Source: Carex sylvatica
Taxonomy: Eukaryota > Streptophyta > Magnoliopsida > Poales > Cyperaceae
Direction of reading: 5' to 3'
Assembly: GCA_964058845.1 (NCBI GenBank)
Contig: CAXKVR010000522.1
Location: 1 to 36,023 of the forward strand
DNA length: 36,023 nt
Shown here: in pieces, positions 10,251 through 21,960 of the stretch
Numbering within the stretch: position 1 is the stretch's first letter
How the letters are laid out: each line of letters opens with the position of its first letter
Translations under genes and position numbers: made by a program
Notes under the pieces: model-generated
Seen by the model: only the letters and a program-made list of their open reading frames with translations
What the model was told of the DNA's origin: nothing
The model's database searches: none

Positions 10251-10670
10251 GTTGGCTACTATGCTTATATAAGCATATCCCCACATATGCTTATAACTCA
10301 TTTTTGTGTTTCCAATGTCCAAATGGTCGATCTGAACCGTTAGATGTGATCTCTATATTGAAATGTGCTTGGAGACTAAATTTTACATTTTTCTGAATTT
10401 TTTTACTATTTATTAAGCAACTTTGAAAATTGCTGATCCAACGGTGGCTGCACAAAACAGTAAAATCAGCAGTCACCGTTGGATTAATAATTTTCAAAGT
10501 GGCTTAATAAATAGTAAAACAATTCAAAAAAATGTAAAATTTGGTCTCCAAGCACATATTAATATGGAGAACAAGATGAACGGTTCAGATCGACCATTTG
10601 GACATTGAAAGCACAAAAATGAGTTATAAGTATATGTGGGGATATGCTTATATAAGCATAGTAGCCAACC
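10250..10670. mobile_element. Foldback element A2 (family A, outer module II)
   Basis: 421 bp. Both ends read GGTTGGCTACTATGCTTATA and each contains the small palindrome TATGCTTATATAAGCATA. The middle arm is the family A signature, and the tip carries GATCCAACGGTGG and its complement around ACAAAACAG. The left middle arm has diverged (GATCTCTATATTGAAATG instead of the usual TTCTCCATATTAATATG), so the arms are not wholly homogenised. Flanks are (AG)n on the left and TCTATATATAAATATATA on the right. Confidence 0.82.
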
Positions 10671-11178
10671 TCTATATATAAATATATATATATATATATA
10701 TTTAGTGGCTTATCTTTTCTGAGGTGCAGTATTTGAGAATAAACTAGATTATCCTGCTTTAACAATATATTAAAGCATATCTTGAGCAATGCGTTCCCTA
10801 ACCCAAATTTTGTGGCTATAGTGAGAACGTAAGATCTGGTACACACCACTTTGCAAATGATTTGTTTGAGAAAATATAGAACGAGCAGAGAATTTGCAGA
10901 GTTATACTATGTCCATGAAACCTGTCAAAATGCGTAAATAAACTAACTATTTTTGGAAAAGAAAAAAAAAAGGTAATCAAAGGTACTTTCTCTCTTAACA
11001 AACACCTGTTCTTCTACTTTACCAGATTTGCACTTACAGGAAGAATAGTTTAGAACATCAAGACAAATATAGACCCCCTATACCTTTTGACTACACACGG
11101 GCAACACCTATCTCAACATGTAAGGAGAAACACACAAGCAACAGAAGAAAAAAAAAAAAAAGTATAAATTGAAGCGGC
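10671..11178. other. Intergenic spacer between A2 and RABA2 copy 1
   Basis: It begins with a TA microsatellite (10672-10701) and continues as AT-rich DNA that should include the 3' UTR of the minus-strand RAB gene. A poly-A run lies at 11148-11160. I see no gene or repeat structure of note. Confidence 0.6.
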
Positions 11179-12725
11179 CTAAGTAGAACAGCATGCCCAT
11201 TTTGTGGTGGCTGCGGAGTCAGTGACATTAATGGTCGTCCCTTGGGCAGGAGTCACACCAACTGAAGCCCGGGCAGCTTCTTGGGCAGCACGTGCCTTCT
11301 TGCTGATAATCTGATAAATCTCAGACAAAATGGTCTGGAATGCATTCTCGACATTTGTGGCATCCAGTGCGGAGGTCTCCAGAAATGACAAGCCCTCCTT
11401 TTCAGCCATAGAATGGGCCTCCTCCAGTTGCACCGCTCTCAGATGTGTCAGGTCTGATTTGTTGCCGGCAAGCATTATCACAATGTTTGAGTCGGCATGG
11501 TTGCGCAACTCACGAAGCCACCTCTGCACATTGTCAAAGGTTTGTTTCTTGGTGATGTCGTAGACCAGCAAGGCACCAACTGCACCTCTGTAATACGCAC
11601 TTGTAATGGCACGGTACCTCTCTTGACCAGCAGTGTCCCATATTTGTGCCTTAATAGTCTTTCCCTCTATCTGCAATTACTTGTTTATACACCAAATCAG
11701 TTCAACATTTTTTTGCTAATTTGGTTAGAAAAAAGTAAGATAAATCAACATATGACCAATTATTAGCAAGCAAAGTTCATTTCCATGTAAAGCATGAGAA
11801 AAACACACACCAATTATAAGGTAAGAATTTCTAGGAAATACTATTAAATCGTTTTCTCAGGTATTCAAATAAAATGTGGATACAGATAAATTAAATAAAT
11901 GTAAGGATCCACATAAACAGGAGAGGTGAGTTGAAATGGAATAGAAGTGCTAAATTAAAAAAAAATGAAAATGCAAGGCTGGTTGCGGTTGGCAAACCAC
12001 CGCAGAGGCAAAATCAGTGTCTCAAAATAAAATAAAATAAATAGTTGTCAAGGCTAGATTCTTTGACTTCTCTTCCTACCACATGTTTCCCAATCAAAGC
12101 CCCAATGAGCAATGACCTCACCACCAAATAAATCAAATTAATTAGTTAAAATGCTTTCGTTCAAAGACAGGAATTCAAATGTTTGTTATCAATAAATGAA
12201 CGAACCTTCATACTCAGGCAAACTTGGGACATTACAATATCAAATTCGTGGAATTTCATAATACCACAAATTCATTACAATATCAAATTGATTCGGATGA
12301 AAGCAAGGAAGCATTTTCTGTTCGCATTTTCCTTGTCGTGTAATACTCCATCCGAATTGCTATCATTTTTTTCAAAGTGATTCTTTGAAATGATTTAACA
12401 TAAAAAAAAAAGGTTTAATCATGAAAATGCCAATTGTTACCAATCTATCAATATTTCCTAATAGATTAATCAAGACCGTTTATGCAAGATAGAAAAATCT
12501 GTGACTGAATAGAATTGACCGAAAAAGAACAAAAGGGACAAAAGGATCGGAAGCGAGAACCTCAACAGTTCTGGTGGCGAATTCAACGCCGATAGTGGAT
12601 TTAGACTCCAGACAGAACTCATTCCTTGTGAATCGGGAGAGAATGTTTGATTTCCCAACGCCAGAATCGCCAATTAGTACGATCTTGAACAGATAATCAT
12701 ACTCGTGATCCACCCGATGCGCCAT
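11179..12725 (-). CDS. RABA2: RABA2-type (Rab11-like) small GTPase, copy 1
   Basis: Two exons on the minus strand, 12561-12725 (55 codons) and 11179-11670 (163 codons plus TAG), with an 890-bp GT-AG intron, give 218 aa. RabA GTPases switch between GDP and GTP forms and direct trafficking between the trans-Golgi/early endosome, plasma membrane and growing cell plate. All GTPase motifs are present: GDSGVGKS (19-26), Thr44 of switch I, WDTAGQE (66-72), NKSD (125-128) and ETSAL (153-157). The C-terminal CCST supplies the two cysteines for geranylgeranylation. The MAHR start, [20 protein letters not shown] and GTTIN tail fit the RABA2 branch. ATG at 12725 is chosen because it matches the family; the open frame extends upstream only to a GTG. 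Oddity: TRTVE|IEGK at the exon junction where the paralogue has TRTLQ|LEGK. Confidence 0.95.
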
Positions 12726-12742
12726 TCTTTCTCGATCCTCCA

Positions 12743-12834
12743 CTGCAATTCTTCAATTGATCCTAAATCAACTGCAGATTAACTCATGAAAATAGCACGA
12801 ACCTATCAATCCAAATCGAGAAACAAACAGGTAC
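12743..12834 (-). other. Possible 5' UTR intron of RABA2 copy 1
   Basis: On the minus strand a CAG|GTACCTG donor at about 12834 and a GAATTGCAG acceptor near 12744, 18 bp before the ATG, would define an intron of roughly 90 nt. The splice sites are good by eye, but there is no independent support. Confidence 0.35.
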
Positions 12835-12917
12835 CTGATTAGAAGTTTCAGACGATATATTAAGAGGCTGCTCGCCTACTAATGCTAGTTGTGTTATTCC
12901 GATCAGAGCACACAAAC

Positions 12918-12920
<3 letters not shown>

Positions 12921-12955
<35 letters not shown>
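12921..12955. repeat. (GA)17 microsatellite in the RABA2 copy 1 leader
   Basis: About 17 GA units, read as (CT)n in the transcript direction, lie about 200 bp before the RAB start codon. CT-rich leaders just downstream of transcription starts are common in plant genes. Confidence 0.9.
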
Positions 12956-12958
<3 letters not shown>

Positions 12959-13368
12959 AATGGATGAGTGGAGGGGGGAGTTCGAAGAGGGAAGAGGAGA
13001 GAAATGCGCAAGAAAGAATCACCTTGCAAGTATACCTCTTTTTGGAAGTCACTGAAAGCACGAATTCGTACTACCTATGGACTATGGTACCTCATTTTTT
13101 ATTTATAAATTTAGTCCGTTCGTTTTATACTGTATGTTAGACCGGAAGCTCCGGATTATGATCGGACGGTCTGCATTAAATGTGAAACGGTGTAGTAATG
13201 CAGAGGATATGTCATTCAACTAATATGGGGTTCCCTTTTGGTAAAAAATGCGGAGACGAGACGACTAGAGTAATGTTTTACTTCACCCCGTCTTTTTCTT
13301 GTCATTTTCAGAAAAAACAACGCGCAATTAAATAAATCTTAGGTCCCATGTGCGAACCGCGTCAATGT
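12956..13368 (-). promoter_or_regulatory. Probable promoter region of RABA2 copy 1
   Basis: A TATA-box candidate TATAAAT lies at 13101-13107 on the minus strand, about 150 bp upstream of the (CT)n leader. The rest of this stretch shows no gene. The promoter role is inferred from position and the single motif. Confidence 0.4.
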
Positions 13369-13625
13369 CCCTTTATTATTTGAATAGCGCTAAGCGCATA
13401 AATTAAGATTTTGAGCGTTGAGACTTGAGATAAAACTCTCTTCTTAAATTCCTGATTTATCTCTATTCTCTCATTTGAACTTAATTAAGAAGATTAAGAA
13501 GCGGAGGTAATAAAAGAAAATGGGCCCATCGCTAGAGGGAAATCTGCTATCTTTTTTTTTTTTTAGGAAATAATATAAAATATGAAAATTTTGCAGAGGG
13601 GTTTATAAAATGATTATATTTTTGC
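13369..13625. repeat. Left arm of a 250-bp inverted repeat pair
   Basis: This arm is matched in reverse by 16284-16535. Shared blocks, in order, are AAGCGCATAAATT, ATTTTGAG, AATTCCT, AACTTAATTAA, CGGAGGTAATAAAAGAAA, ATCGCTAGA, GGAAATCTGCTATC, ATATGAAAATT and GAGGGGTTTATAAAATGATTA. Spacing between the blocks is nearly conserved. The arms are diverged and no target duplication was recognised, so the pair could be the ends of one 3.2-kb Mutator-like element or two separate copies of one repeat. Confidence 0.8.
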
Positions 13626-13633
13626 TTCCAAGT

Positions 13634-14107
13634 TAGGGGTGTAAACGGATCGGATAATATCCGATTTCGTCCGAATTTGAAAAAGTACTTAAATTATCCG
13701 ATCTGTATCTGATATTATCTGTATTTATATCCGAAAAATTATAATGGATACGGATACGGTAAAACTTTTTACTATCCGTATCCGACCGTTTATACTTTAA
13801 ACCACAACAAATATGATATATATTTTTAAATTAATTTATTAAATTGTATATTGTACGAATAATTTATTAAATTGCATATAGATATATATATTTTGATGAA
13901 TAATATAACACTATGACATAATTAGTGATTAATATTTTAATAATATAATAGATATTTTGTAACTAATAAGTTAATTATGAAAAATATCCGTATCCGTCCA
14001 ATATCCGTATCCATCCAATATCCGATCCGTATTCGTATACAAAAAATTATAACGGATACAGATACAATAAAATCACTATCCAATCCATATCCGACCGTTT
14101 ACACCCA
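13634..14107. mobile_element. Small hAT-like element
   Basis: It starts TAGGGGTGTAAACGGATCGG and ends, reversed, TGGGTGTAAACGGTCGG. The interior has many direct and inverted ATCCGATCCGTATCC-type words. TAGGGGTGTAAACGG ends are typical of plant hAT-derived miniature elements. No clear 8-bp target duplication is visible. Confidence 0.55.
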
Positions 14108-14244
14108 ATGTTCATTTCATTTTATTCGCAACTCGTCCATTGTGTTAAGTTGGTGTTATATTCCTTACCACTGCCCAAAGGTTTATCGAAAATTAGGTAA
14201 TATGCTTAACCTTGGATAACATCATTCTACATATTGTCCCAGAA

Positions 14245-14640
14245 ACAAAGAGTTTGGCTAGTATGATATTAGTGTCATATGTTATTAATATCAAAATTGA
14301 TTGAATAGACTTTAAATAATTAATTCAAACCATTCAAACCGATTTACTTTATGAGTGATGTGTTTACATTCAAATTTTTTATATTTTCGAGTTATTTTAG
14401 TATCAAATCAAGCAATAAAAATATTAAAAAATTAATGTATTAAAATTAATTTAAAAACTCATTTATTTGACCGCTTGACTTGATACTAAATAAATTCGAA
14501 AATTTATAAATTTGCTTGTAAATGCACAACTAATGAAGTAGATCGATTTGAACGATTTGAATTCATTATTTGAAGTCAATTTAATAAATTTTAAAATTAG
14601 TGTTATATAGACTTAAATGACACATTTGTCTGACTCAGAA
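14245..14640. mobile_element. Foldback element B1 (family B)
   Basis: The interior is a long inverted repeat: TAGTATCAAATCAAGC in one arm matches, reversed, GCTTGACTTGATACTA in the other, flanked by CGAATT-type and fork-conserved AAATTAATTTA words. It shares this core with the elements at 22377 and 35486, but its outer ends (TGATATTAGTGTCATATG and relatives) differ from theirs. Boundaries are approximate. Confidence 0.6.
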
Positions 14641-15029
14641 ACAAATTGCATATGGTAGCTACCGACATTTAACGCCCGCACAGCCCCTTAGCTGCTCAAG
14701 CTTTGTCATGAATTCAGAAACCAAAATCTAATTAATTAATAAACACAAACGCTTGACACCAGCCACAAAAATTGAGAAGATTACAATAATGATAAAGATA
14801 ATCCGTATCAGAAAAAGAAAATAATAGATGTACATTTGTGTCCAATATTTGATATTTTGCTGTTTTCTCCTTTCTGTACCTTCTAAATTTAATTGCACTA
14901 GTAGAGTAAAATGCGTTCAAAATAAGGTCATATTGTATTTCTTAATTTGCAAGAATTACAGGTTCCAATACCAACGTGAGCACGTTATTTCTTTGTTTTT
15001 TTGCTGCTATGTATTCAGAAAGCTGATAA
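14641..15029. other. Unannotated AT-rich stretch
   Basis: Several short open frames occur on both strands, but none resembles a known protein and none has good splice context. I see no gene here. Confidence 0.5.
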
Positions 15030-15935
15030 CAGTATCTGCGCTACAGTACTCGTACTGTATCTGTAGGGGGACCACTAAAAATTAAATATGAAAAAAAAAA
15101 ATTGTGGGGATCGCAAAAACTTCATAATTCAAATTAATTTTTCTAAAGTATTAATATCTATACATGGAAGTATTTATACCTATTTACGAAAATATTTATA
15201 ATACCCACAGCACTGTACCCACACTGTACCCACGGAGGGACCACCAAAAATTAAATGCAGAAAAATAACTTTCTGCAGGGACTGCAAAATCTCCACAATT
15301 TTTTTTTTCCATATTATTAATACATATGCAGTTTTTTCTTTCAAATGAGATCCATGATAACGTACTTTCAGACTCGTCGTCGTGCAAACATTTATACCTC
15401 GTCGTACAAGTATTTATACCTATACTTGCAAGTATTTTTTTACTTATGACACTGAAAGTATTAATATCTAAGTATTGAAAGTATTTATACTTATATACTG
15501 AAGTATTTATATGTATGAGGTCAACTATTTTTGTTAGAGAAAGGCTGACGAGAGGATAATTGGAAAACTCGAAAAGGGATAATCATAACAAGTCACACAT
15601 CAAAGTATTTATATTTTTTTAAGTGTTAATATCTTATCTTCTAAGTATTTATAACTACGAATATATACATATCTAAGTATTTTTTATATATGACACTGAA
15701 AGTAATAATATTTAAGTACTGAAAGTATTTATATCTATGTATTGAAGTATTTATTTTTATGAAGTCAATTATTTTTGTTAGGAAAAGGTTAACGCGACAA
15801 CGAGTGCGAAGATTGTAAAAAGGAAACTATATAATTAGTGGGGATCATAATACATTATTTCTCTAAGTCCAATACTGTAGCGAGGTACTGTAGCGTGGGT
15901 ACTGTGCGGGTACTGTAGTGCGGGTACTAAAATAA
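15030..15935. repeat. Repeat-rich unit with TACTGTAGCG ends and AAGTATTTAT repeats
   Basis: One edge has CGCTACAGTACTCGTACTGT and the other several direct copies of GGTACTGTAGCG, so the edges are partly inverted. Inside, two copies of a segment starting GGGACCAC(T/C)A(A/C)AAATTAAAT lie at about 15065 and 15237. A second segment with TATGACACTGAAAGTA occurs at about 15445 and 15689. Words like AAGTATTTATA recur more than ten times. It is probably a non-autonomous transposon or satellite-like remnant; the class is unknown. Confidence 0.55.
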
Positions 15936-16283
15936 TTATTCATGTATTTATTGGTTATTTTCACAAGTAAATTAAGATGTAATGACACAACTAAGGATTA
16001 AGGGTAATTAATGGTCATCCCATTCTTCTAATAGAATAGCACGATCTGAAGATGGGAAATGATTGTATATGTGAATAAAAGCTAGAACAGACTATATTAG
16101 CAACACAAAGAACATATAAAATTAAAGATGACCACTGGACATGAGAAGACGATACCAGATAATTGATACTGAGACCAAATTGCGAACAAAATAAAATGGA
16201 CAAAGGATGAAAATCAGATGCGTGTACTGGTATTTACCTCATAAGGGTTGCGTACCTAAGGTACAAAAAATTTTAGAGGAAAA
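15936..16283. other. Unannotated spacer between repeat unit and right inverted arm
   Basis: AT-rich DNA without a recognised gene or repeat. A 62-residue minus-strand frame here shows no family resemblance. Confidence 0.5.
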
Positions 16284-16535
16284 TTTAATCATTTTATAAA
16301 CCCCTCTCCATAATTTTCATATTTCATATTATTTCAAAAAATAAAATAAAATAAATAGGATAGCAGATTTCCTTCTAGCGATGGATCCACTTTCTTTTAT
16401 TACCTCCGTTTCTTAATTAAGATTAATTAAGTTGAAAAGAGAGGGCAAGGGTAAATTAGGAATTTAGAGTCTCTAAGCACTCAAAATCAAAATTTATGCG
16501 CTTAGAATAGCACTTGGCTTATTATTTTATCGAGT
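16284..16535. repeat. Right arm of the 250-bp inverted repeat pair
   Basis: Reverse-strand partner of 13369-13625, including GATAGCAGATTTCC, TCTAGCGATGG, TTTCTTTTATTACCTCCG and AATTTATGCGCTTAG. Together the arms enclose about 2.7 kb holding a hAT-like element, foldback B1 and the TACTGTAGCG repeat unit. Confidence 0.8.
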
Positions 16536-16639
16536 TGTTTTCACTTTCAGCATTAAAATGGAAGTTAAATGGTTATAGTAATGGTTGTACAATATTAGGA
16601 TAGTCAATCAAACAAGCAATTTTGTGCAGTGGAGCTATT

Positions 16640-17260
16640 TTAAAGAGGACAGTTATTTCATTTTTAGTGTTTTTATTATATTTTTAATTTTTTTAAATTT
16701 GATAAAATTCAAATTTAAAACTTAAATATCAAAATAAAACTGTTAGATATGATCTATATTATTTTTTCTATGTATATCTCACATTTTATGTTATTTTAAT
16801 TGTTCTCAAGAACTTGTAAAAATATATTAATGTAGATAATTTTTTTAAAATCTTTGCAGAAGTTGCGAAGTCATTTTTAAATCTTTGCAAAAGTTGAGAA
16901 GTCATTTTTAAACCTTTGCAGAAACTGCGAAGTCGTGAGAAAAATCAAAATCTCAACCTTTGAGTAATCAATAATCTTAGAACTTTTCTCCTAGCCAACT
17001 TTACTACCTCCATTTCTTTATATAAAAAAATAATAGGAGCATTGATTTTATCAATTTATTAATTTATATAAAAAAAAATAAAACCGAAAGGTGGTTATTT
17101 TTTATACATACAGAAAATATAATATATATTATATCTGACAGTTTTATTTTAACATATAAATTTTGAATTTTTATTATTAAAAAGTTAAAATGTAAGTATA
17201 ATGGAGACACAAAAAATAATAGGAGCATATAAATCCTCTCTTTAAAAGAGAAAGATCTAA
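16640..17260. mobile_element. Foldback element, family C
   Basis: Inverted arms of about 140 bp lie at 16650-16795 and 17085-17235. For example, CAAAATAAAACTGTTAGATA in the left arm matches the complement of TATCTGACAGTTTTATTTTA in the right. The ends share CTTTTAAAGAG-like words (left near 16650, right near 17240). The loop contains a 31-bp minisatellite. No coding potential and no target duplication were recognised. Confidence 0.6.
16851..16938. repeat. 31-bp minisatellite, three units
   Basis: Three tandem units follow the pattern TCTTTGCAGAAGTTGCGAAG followed by TCATTTTTAAA, with a few substitutions, the last unit being incomplete. They lie in the loop of the family C foldback. Confidence 0.85.
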
Positions 17261-17344
17261 TTATTACAACTTTTAGTACCACAAATTATCATAATGTGTA
17301 CTATTTATCAATATTTTAAATAACAATTTTCACTCTATTGTGGT

Positions 17345-17585
17345 CATGCAGTAGCGGTCTAGCGGAGCCACTTGAAATGAATGGGATCAATGTAGCTCTA
17401 TTTATTTTTTAAAAGAACTTTGTATTTGTACCTTATTTCATATATAGTTTATTTTATATATAATTTAGAGTAAAATATTATGGACAATGTAAAATTGATT
17501 TTTATTAATAACAACAAGAAATTATATAATTGAACTCCATCACTGACCCTTATAATTTCAAAGTCTGACTCTGCCCCTGTAACGG
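17345..17585. mobile_element. Possible decayed hAT-like miniature element
   Basis: The right edge, reversed, reads CAGGGGCAGAGTC, a common plant hAT-type end, and the left edge reads CAGTAGCGG with GGTCATG next to both edges. The match between ends is weak, so this is tentative. Confidence 0.3.
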
Positions 17586-18709
17586 TCATGTGATAAAAAT
17601 AACTATAGTAAAGGATGTTGTTTATTTGAACGTTGTTAAATTAAACCAAATCAATCCATGATAAATCATTCAAATTAACTGAATTATTAAGCCTATAAAA
17701 TAAATTATAACCCTATTAAATTGACTCACAGAATGCGTATATGTTGTTTAATTTGGTCAGAACAAGGTCGAAGTCCATTTGCTATTTTGACCTCTACATT
17801 ATTAATAATTTGATTCAGCGCTTAATCAAACTCTATTAGAATAAGGTGAATCCTTAAACCGTTAAACTAAAGAATAACATTATAAGCCGAATCATAAACT
17901 TGATAGTGATTATGATAACAGTAAAGATATCAATAAATTAGGCACATAACTTGATAGCGATTATGATAACGTTTTCAAGATATCAATAAATTACCACTTA
18001 ATCACGACAACAAGCTTCAAGATAAAATAATTTTTGCCTGAAAATGAACTTGTGAATAAAACAGATAAATAAAATTTCATATGCGTCGGATATTTTAATT
18101 TACGTTACGCTTACATATGCACTAAATCAGATGTGAGAAAACATAATAAAATATGATTATTTTGGGAAAAAAGTTAAAAAAAAGAATACTTACAATTAAG
18201 GGACGGATTATGCGCTTATTTATAGAAAACGTGAAATTCTTGAGGTAGATAATAATAATAATAATAAAATAAAAAAAATTTCTTTGTTCGTGTGCATGTT
18301 AGGGGAAGAGAGAAAACTGAAAAATTATTAAAAATTATGAGGAATTGGGCAGGAGCACTATGTAATATGTAAACATAGTGATACAAACGAAAGCACGATC
18401 TTCTGATTTTCAATCTTTCAATTAATTATAATCAAACAAATCATGATCAGTTTGTTTCTATAACATATGATACAAAAACAAACTAAATAAATGATATATA
18501 TAGAGCTACGATCTATTCTAAGCAGCGGAGCTGCATTAAAAGATAAAAAAAGAATCTCTCAATGATATGGTAATATTGAAAAACCTATGAAAATTCTATG
18601 CATTCAAAATACAAAAAAAAAAAAAAGTTAGAAAAGGAGCACAAACAAGCATTCCTTTGCACAGTTTCAAAAAGGGAATACATGTACAAAAGAAATTATT
18701 CCAACGGAC
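17586..18709. other. Intergenic AT-rich region downstream of RABA2 copy 2
   Basis: No gene is recognised in this 1.1 kb. An imperfect direct repeat ACTTGATAGTGATTATGATAAC / ACTTGATAGCGATTATGATAAC lies near 17897 and 17948, and a short ATA microsatellite lies near 18249. The last 200 bp should contain the 3' UTR of the RAB gene. Confidence 0.55.
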
Positions 18710-20080
<1,371 letters not shown>

Positions 20081-20489
20081 GATGGGTATGGTACATTGCA
20101 ATGCATAGGTATTTTTGTGTATTGGATTATAAATTATCGGATTCAAAGTCTAAATGACTGATTCAAACCGTTCATCTTGTTCTTCATATTAATATATGCT
20201 TGGAGACCAAATTTTACATTTTTTGAATTTTTTTTACTATTTATTAAGCCACTTTGAAAATAACTGATCCAATGATGCCTTTTGAATTTACTGTTACAGT
20301 TGGATCAGCAATTTTCAAAGTGGATTAATAAATAGTAAAAAAATTACAAAAAATGTAAAATTTGATCTCCAAGCACATATTAATATGGAGAACAAAATAA
20401 ATGGTTTGGATCGGTCATTTGAACTTTGAATCGGTGATTCATAGTTCAATGCACAAAAATGCTCATGCATTGCAATGTACCATAGCCCA

Positions 20490-20491
<2 letters not shown>
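20081..20491. mobile_element. Foldback element A3 (family A, outer module III)
   Basis: 411-bp inverted repeat. The outer arm is TATGGTACATTGCAATGCAT on both ends, followed by the shared middle arm (TTTGATCTCCAAGCACATATT in the right arm) and a tip with GATCCAA/TTGGATC. Flanks are TAGATAGATAAATAGA on the left and (CT)n(TA)n on the right. No coding frame. Confidence 0.78.

Positions 20492-20541
<50 letters not shown>
20492..20541. repeat. (CT)n(TA)n microsatellite between A3 and A4
   Basis: About ten CT units followed by about fourteen TA units form the junction between two foldback elements. Confidence 0.9.
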
Positions 20542-20544
<3 letters not shown>

Positions 20545-21037
20545 CCGTATGCATTTTGGCCCATATGCATATAGAATGACTAATGTGCATTTGGACCGTA
20601 TGTATTTTGGCCCATATGCACATTAGTCACTCTATATGCATATGGGCCAAAATACATACGGTCCAAATTTAAAATTTTATAATCCAAAAAGTCGATCTGA
20701 ATCGTTCATCTTGTTCTCCACATTAATATGTGCTTGGAGACCAAATTTTATATTTTTCTGAATTTTTTTACTATTTATTTAAGCCACTTTTAAAATTATT
20801 GATCCAACGATGGCTGCTGATTTTACTGTTTTGTTAAGTCACCGTTGGATCAATAATTTTCAAAGTGGCTTAATAAATAGTAAAAAAATTCAGAAAAATG
20901 TAAAATTTGGTCTCCAAGCACATATTAATATGGAGAACAAGATGAACGGTTCAGATTGATTTTTTGGATTTTGAAATTTTAAATTTGGACCGAATGTATT
21001 TCGGCCCATATGCATACGGATGCACATTAGTCACTCT
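20542..21037. mobile_element. Foldback element A4 (family A, outer module IV) with extra terminal modules
   Basis: The main element (about 20573-21037) has outer arm GACTAATGTGCAT ... GCATATGGGCC, the shared middle arm and the GATCCAACG tip. Its left side is expanded. The words GACCGTATG(C/T)ATTTTGGCCC occur at 20543 and 20593 in one direction and, reversed, at 20641-20663, so three copies of the terminal module are crowded into about 120 bp. The right side has a single copy ending GCACATTAGTCACTCT. Flanks are (TA)n on both sides. Confidence 0.75.
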
Positions 21038-21048
21038 CTATATATATA

Positions 21049-21950
21049 TGTGACTGGAGACCAAATTTTACATTTTTCCAAGGTTCTAAATAGCGTTTAT
21101 AGCGGTATAGCAGGGAGACAAAAAAAAAGCATTAGCGAATAGCGGAGCTATAGCGAAAGCTATTATAAATAGCATTTTTTTTTTTTCAAAAATTATATTT
21201 TATATTTCTACTAATAGTAAAAATGTCTCATCAAAAAAAAAAATACCAAATTAATTAAGAAGTTCTAATATTCATATTAAACCAATACAAAGTTCAAATT
21301 GTCATTCAAAATATCCATAATTCAAAAATTATTGATATATTTTATATTCAAAATATACCACTACCATATATTAATGCATGATACAAAATTTAATTGATAT
21401 AGCAGTATAGCCAGCACATGTTCCATTGTATTGGTATAGCTTGATAAAGTAAAAACACCAATCTAGACATTAAGGCCCATTAAAATTGTAAAATCATGTT
21501 TTCAGAAAAAAAAAAAAAATTTGCAAAATCATAACCCATGTAGCATAGCGGACCGCTATTGCCGCTACGCGCTATAGCGGCCGTAGCTTGATTAGTGCAG
21601 TTTTAGCCCGTAGCTTACTTTCTAGGTCCAAAACCGCTATAGCCTATTTAGAAGCTTGCATTTTTCTGAATTTTTTTACTATTTATTAAGCCACTTTGAA
21701 AATTATTGATCCAACAGTGACTTAACAAAACAGTAAAATTAGCAGCCACCGTTGGATCAATAATTTTCAAAGTGGCTTAATAAATAGTAAAAAAATTCAA
21801 AAAAAATATAAAATTTGGTCTCCAAACACATATTAATATGGAGAACAAGATGAACGATTCATATCGACTTTTTGGATTTTGAAATTTTAAATTTGGACAG
21901 TATGTATTTCGGCCTATATACATACGAATGCACATTAGTCACTCTCTCTC
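21049..21950. mobile_element. Foldback element A5 (family A, module IV), split by a hAT element
   Basis: Left remnant 21049-21078 holds only part of the middle arm (GGAGACCAAATTTTACATTT). The rest resumes at 21667 after a 580-bp insertion, with the tip and the complete right arm ending GCACATTAGTCACTCTCTC. The outer left arm is lost, with the break at the TATGTG that is next to the TA microsatellite. Otherwise it matches A4 and A7 closely. Confidence 0.75.
21079..21658. mobile_element. Non-autonomous hAT element with perfect 8-bp TSD
   Basis: 580 bp, flanked by the identical octamer CATTTTTC at 21071-21078 and 21659-21666. The ends are CAAGGTTCTAAATAG and, reversed, CAAGCTTCTAAATAG, one mismatch in 15. 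Subterminal sequence is rich in TAGCG and CGCTA words (GCGTTTATAGCGGTATAGC at one end, CGCTATAGCGGCCG near the other). An 8-bp duplication and CA..TG ends are typical of hAT transposons. It has no transposase. It interrupted foldback A5 and is therefore younger than that element. Confidence 0.92.
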
Positions 21951-21960
21951 TATATATATA

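Noticed and set aside
9811..10670. MicroRNA precursors from the foldback elements
   Set aside because: Arms are far longer and more perfect than plant miRNA precursors and repeated across the window; small-interfering RNA source is possible but no specific miRNA can be claimed.
12726..12743. N-terminal extension of RABA2 copy 1 starting at 12743
   Set aside because: The first codon there is GTG, not ATG, and all RABA2 relatives start at the MAHR-type methionine at 12725.
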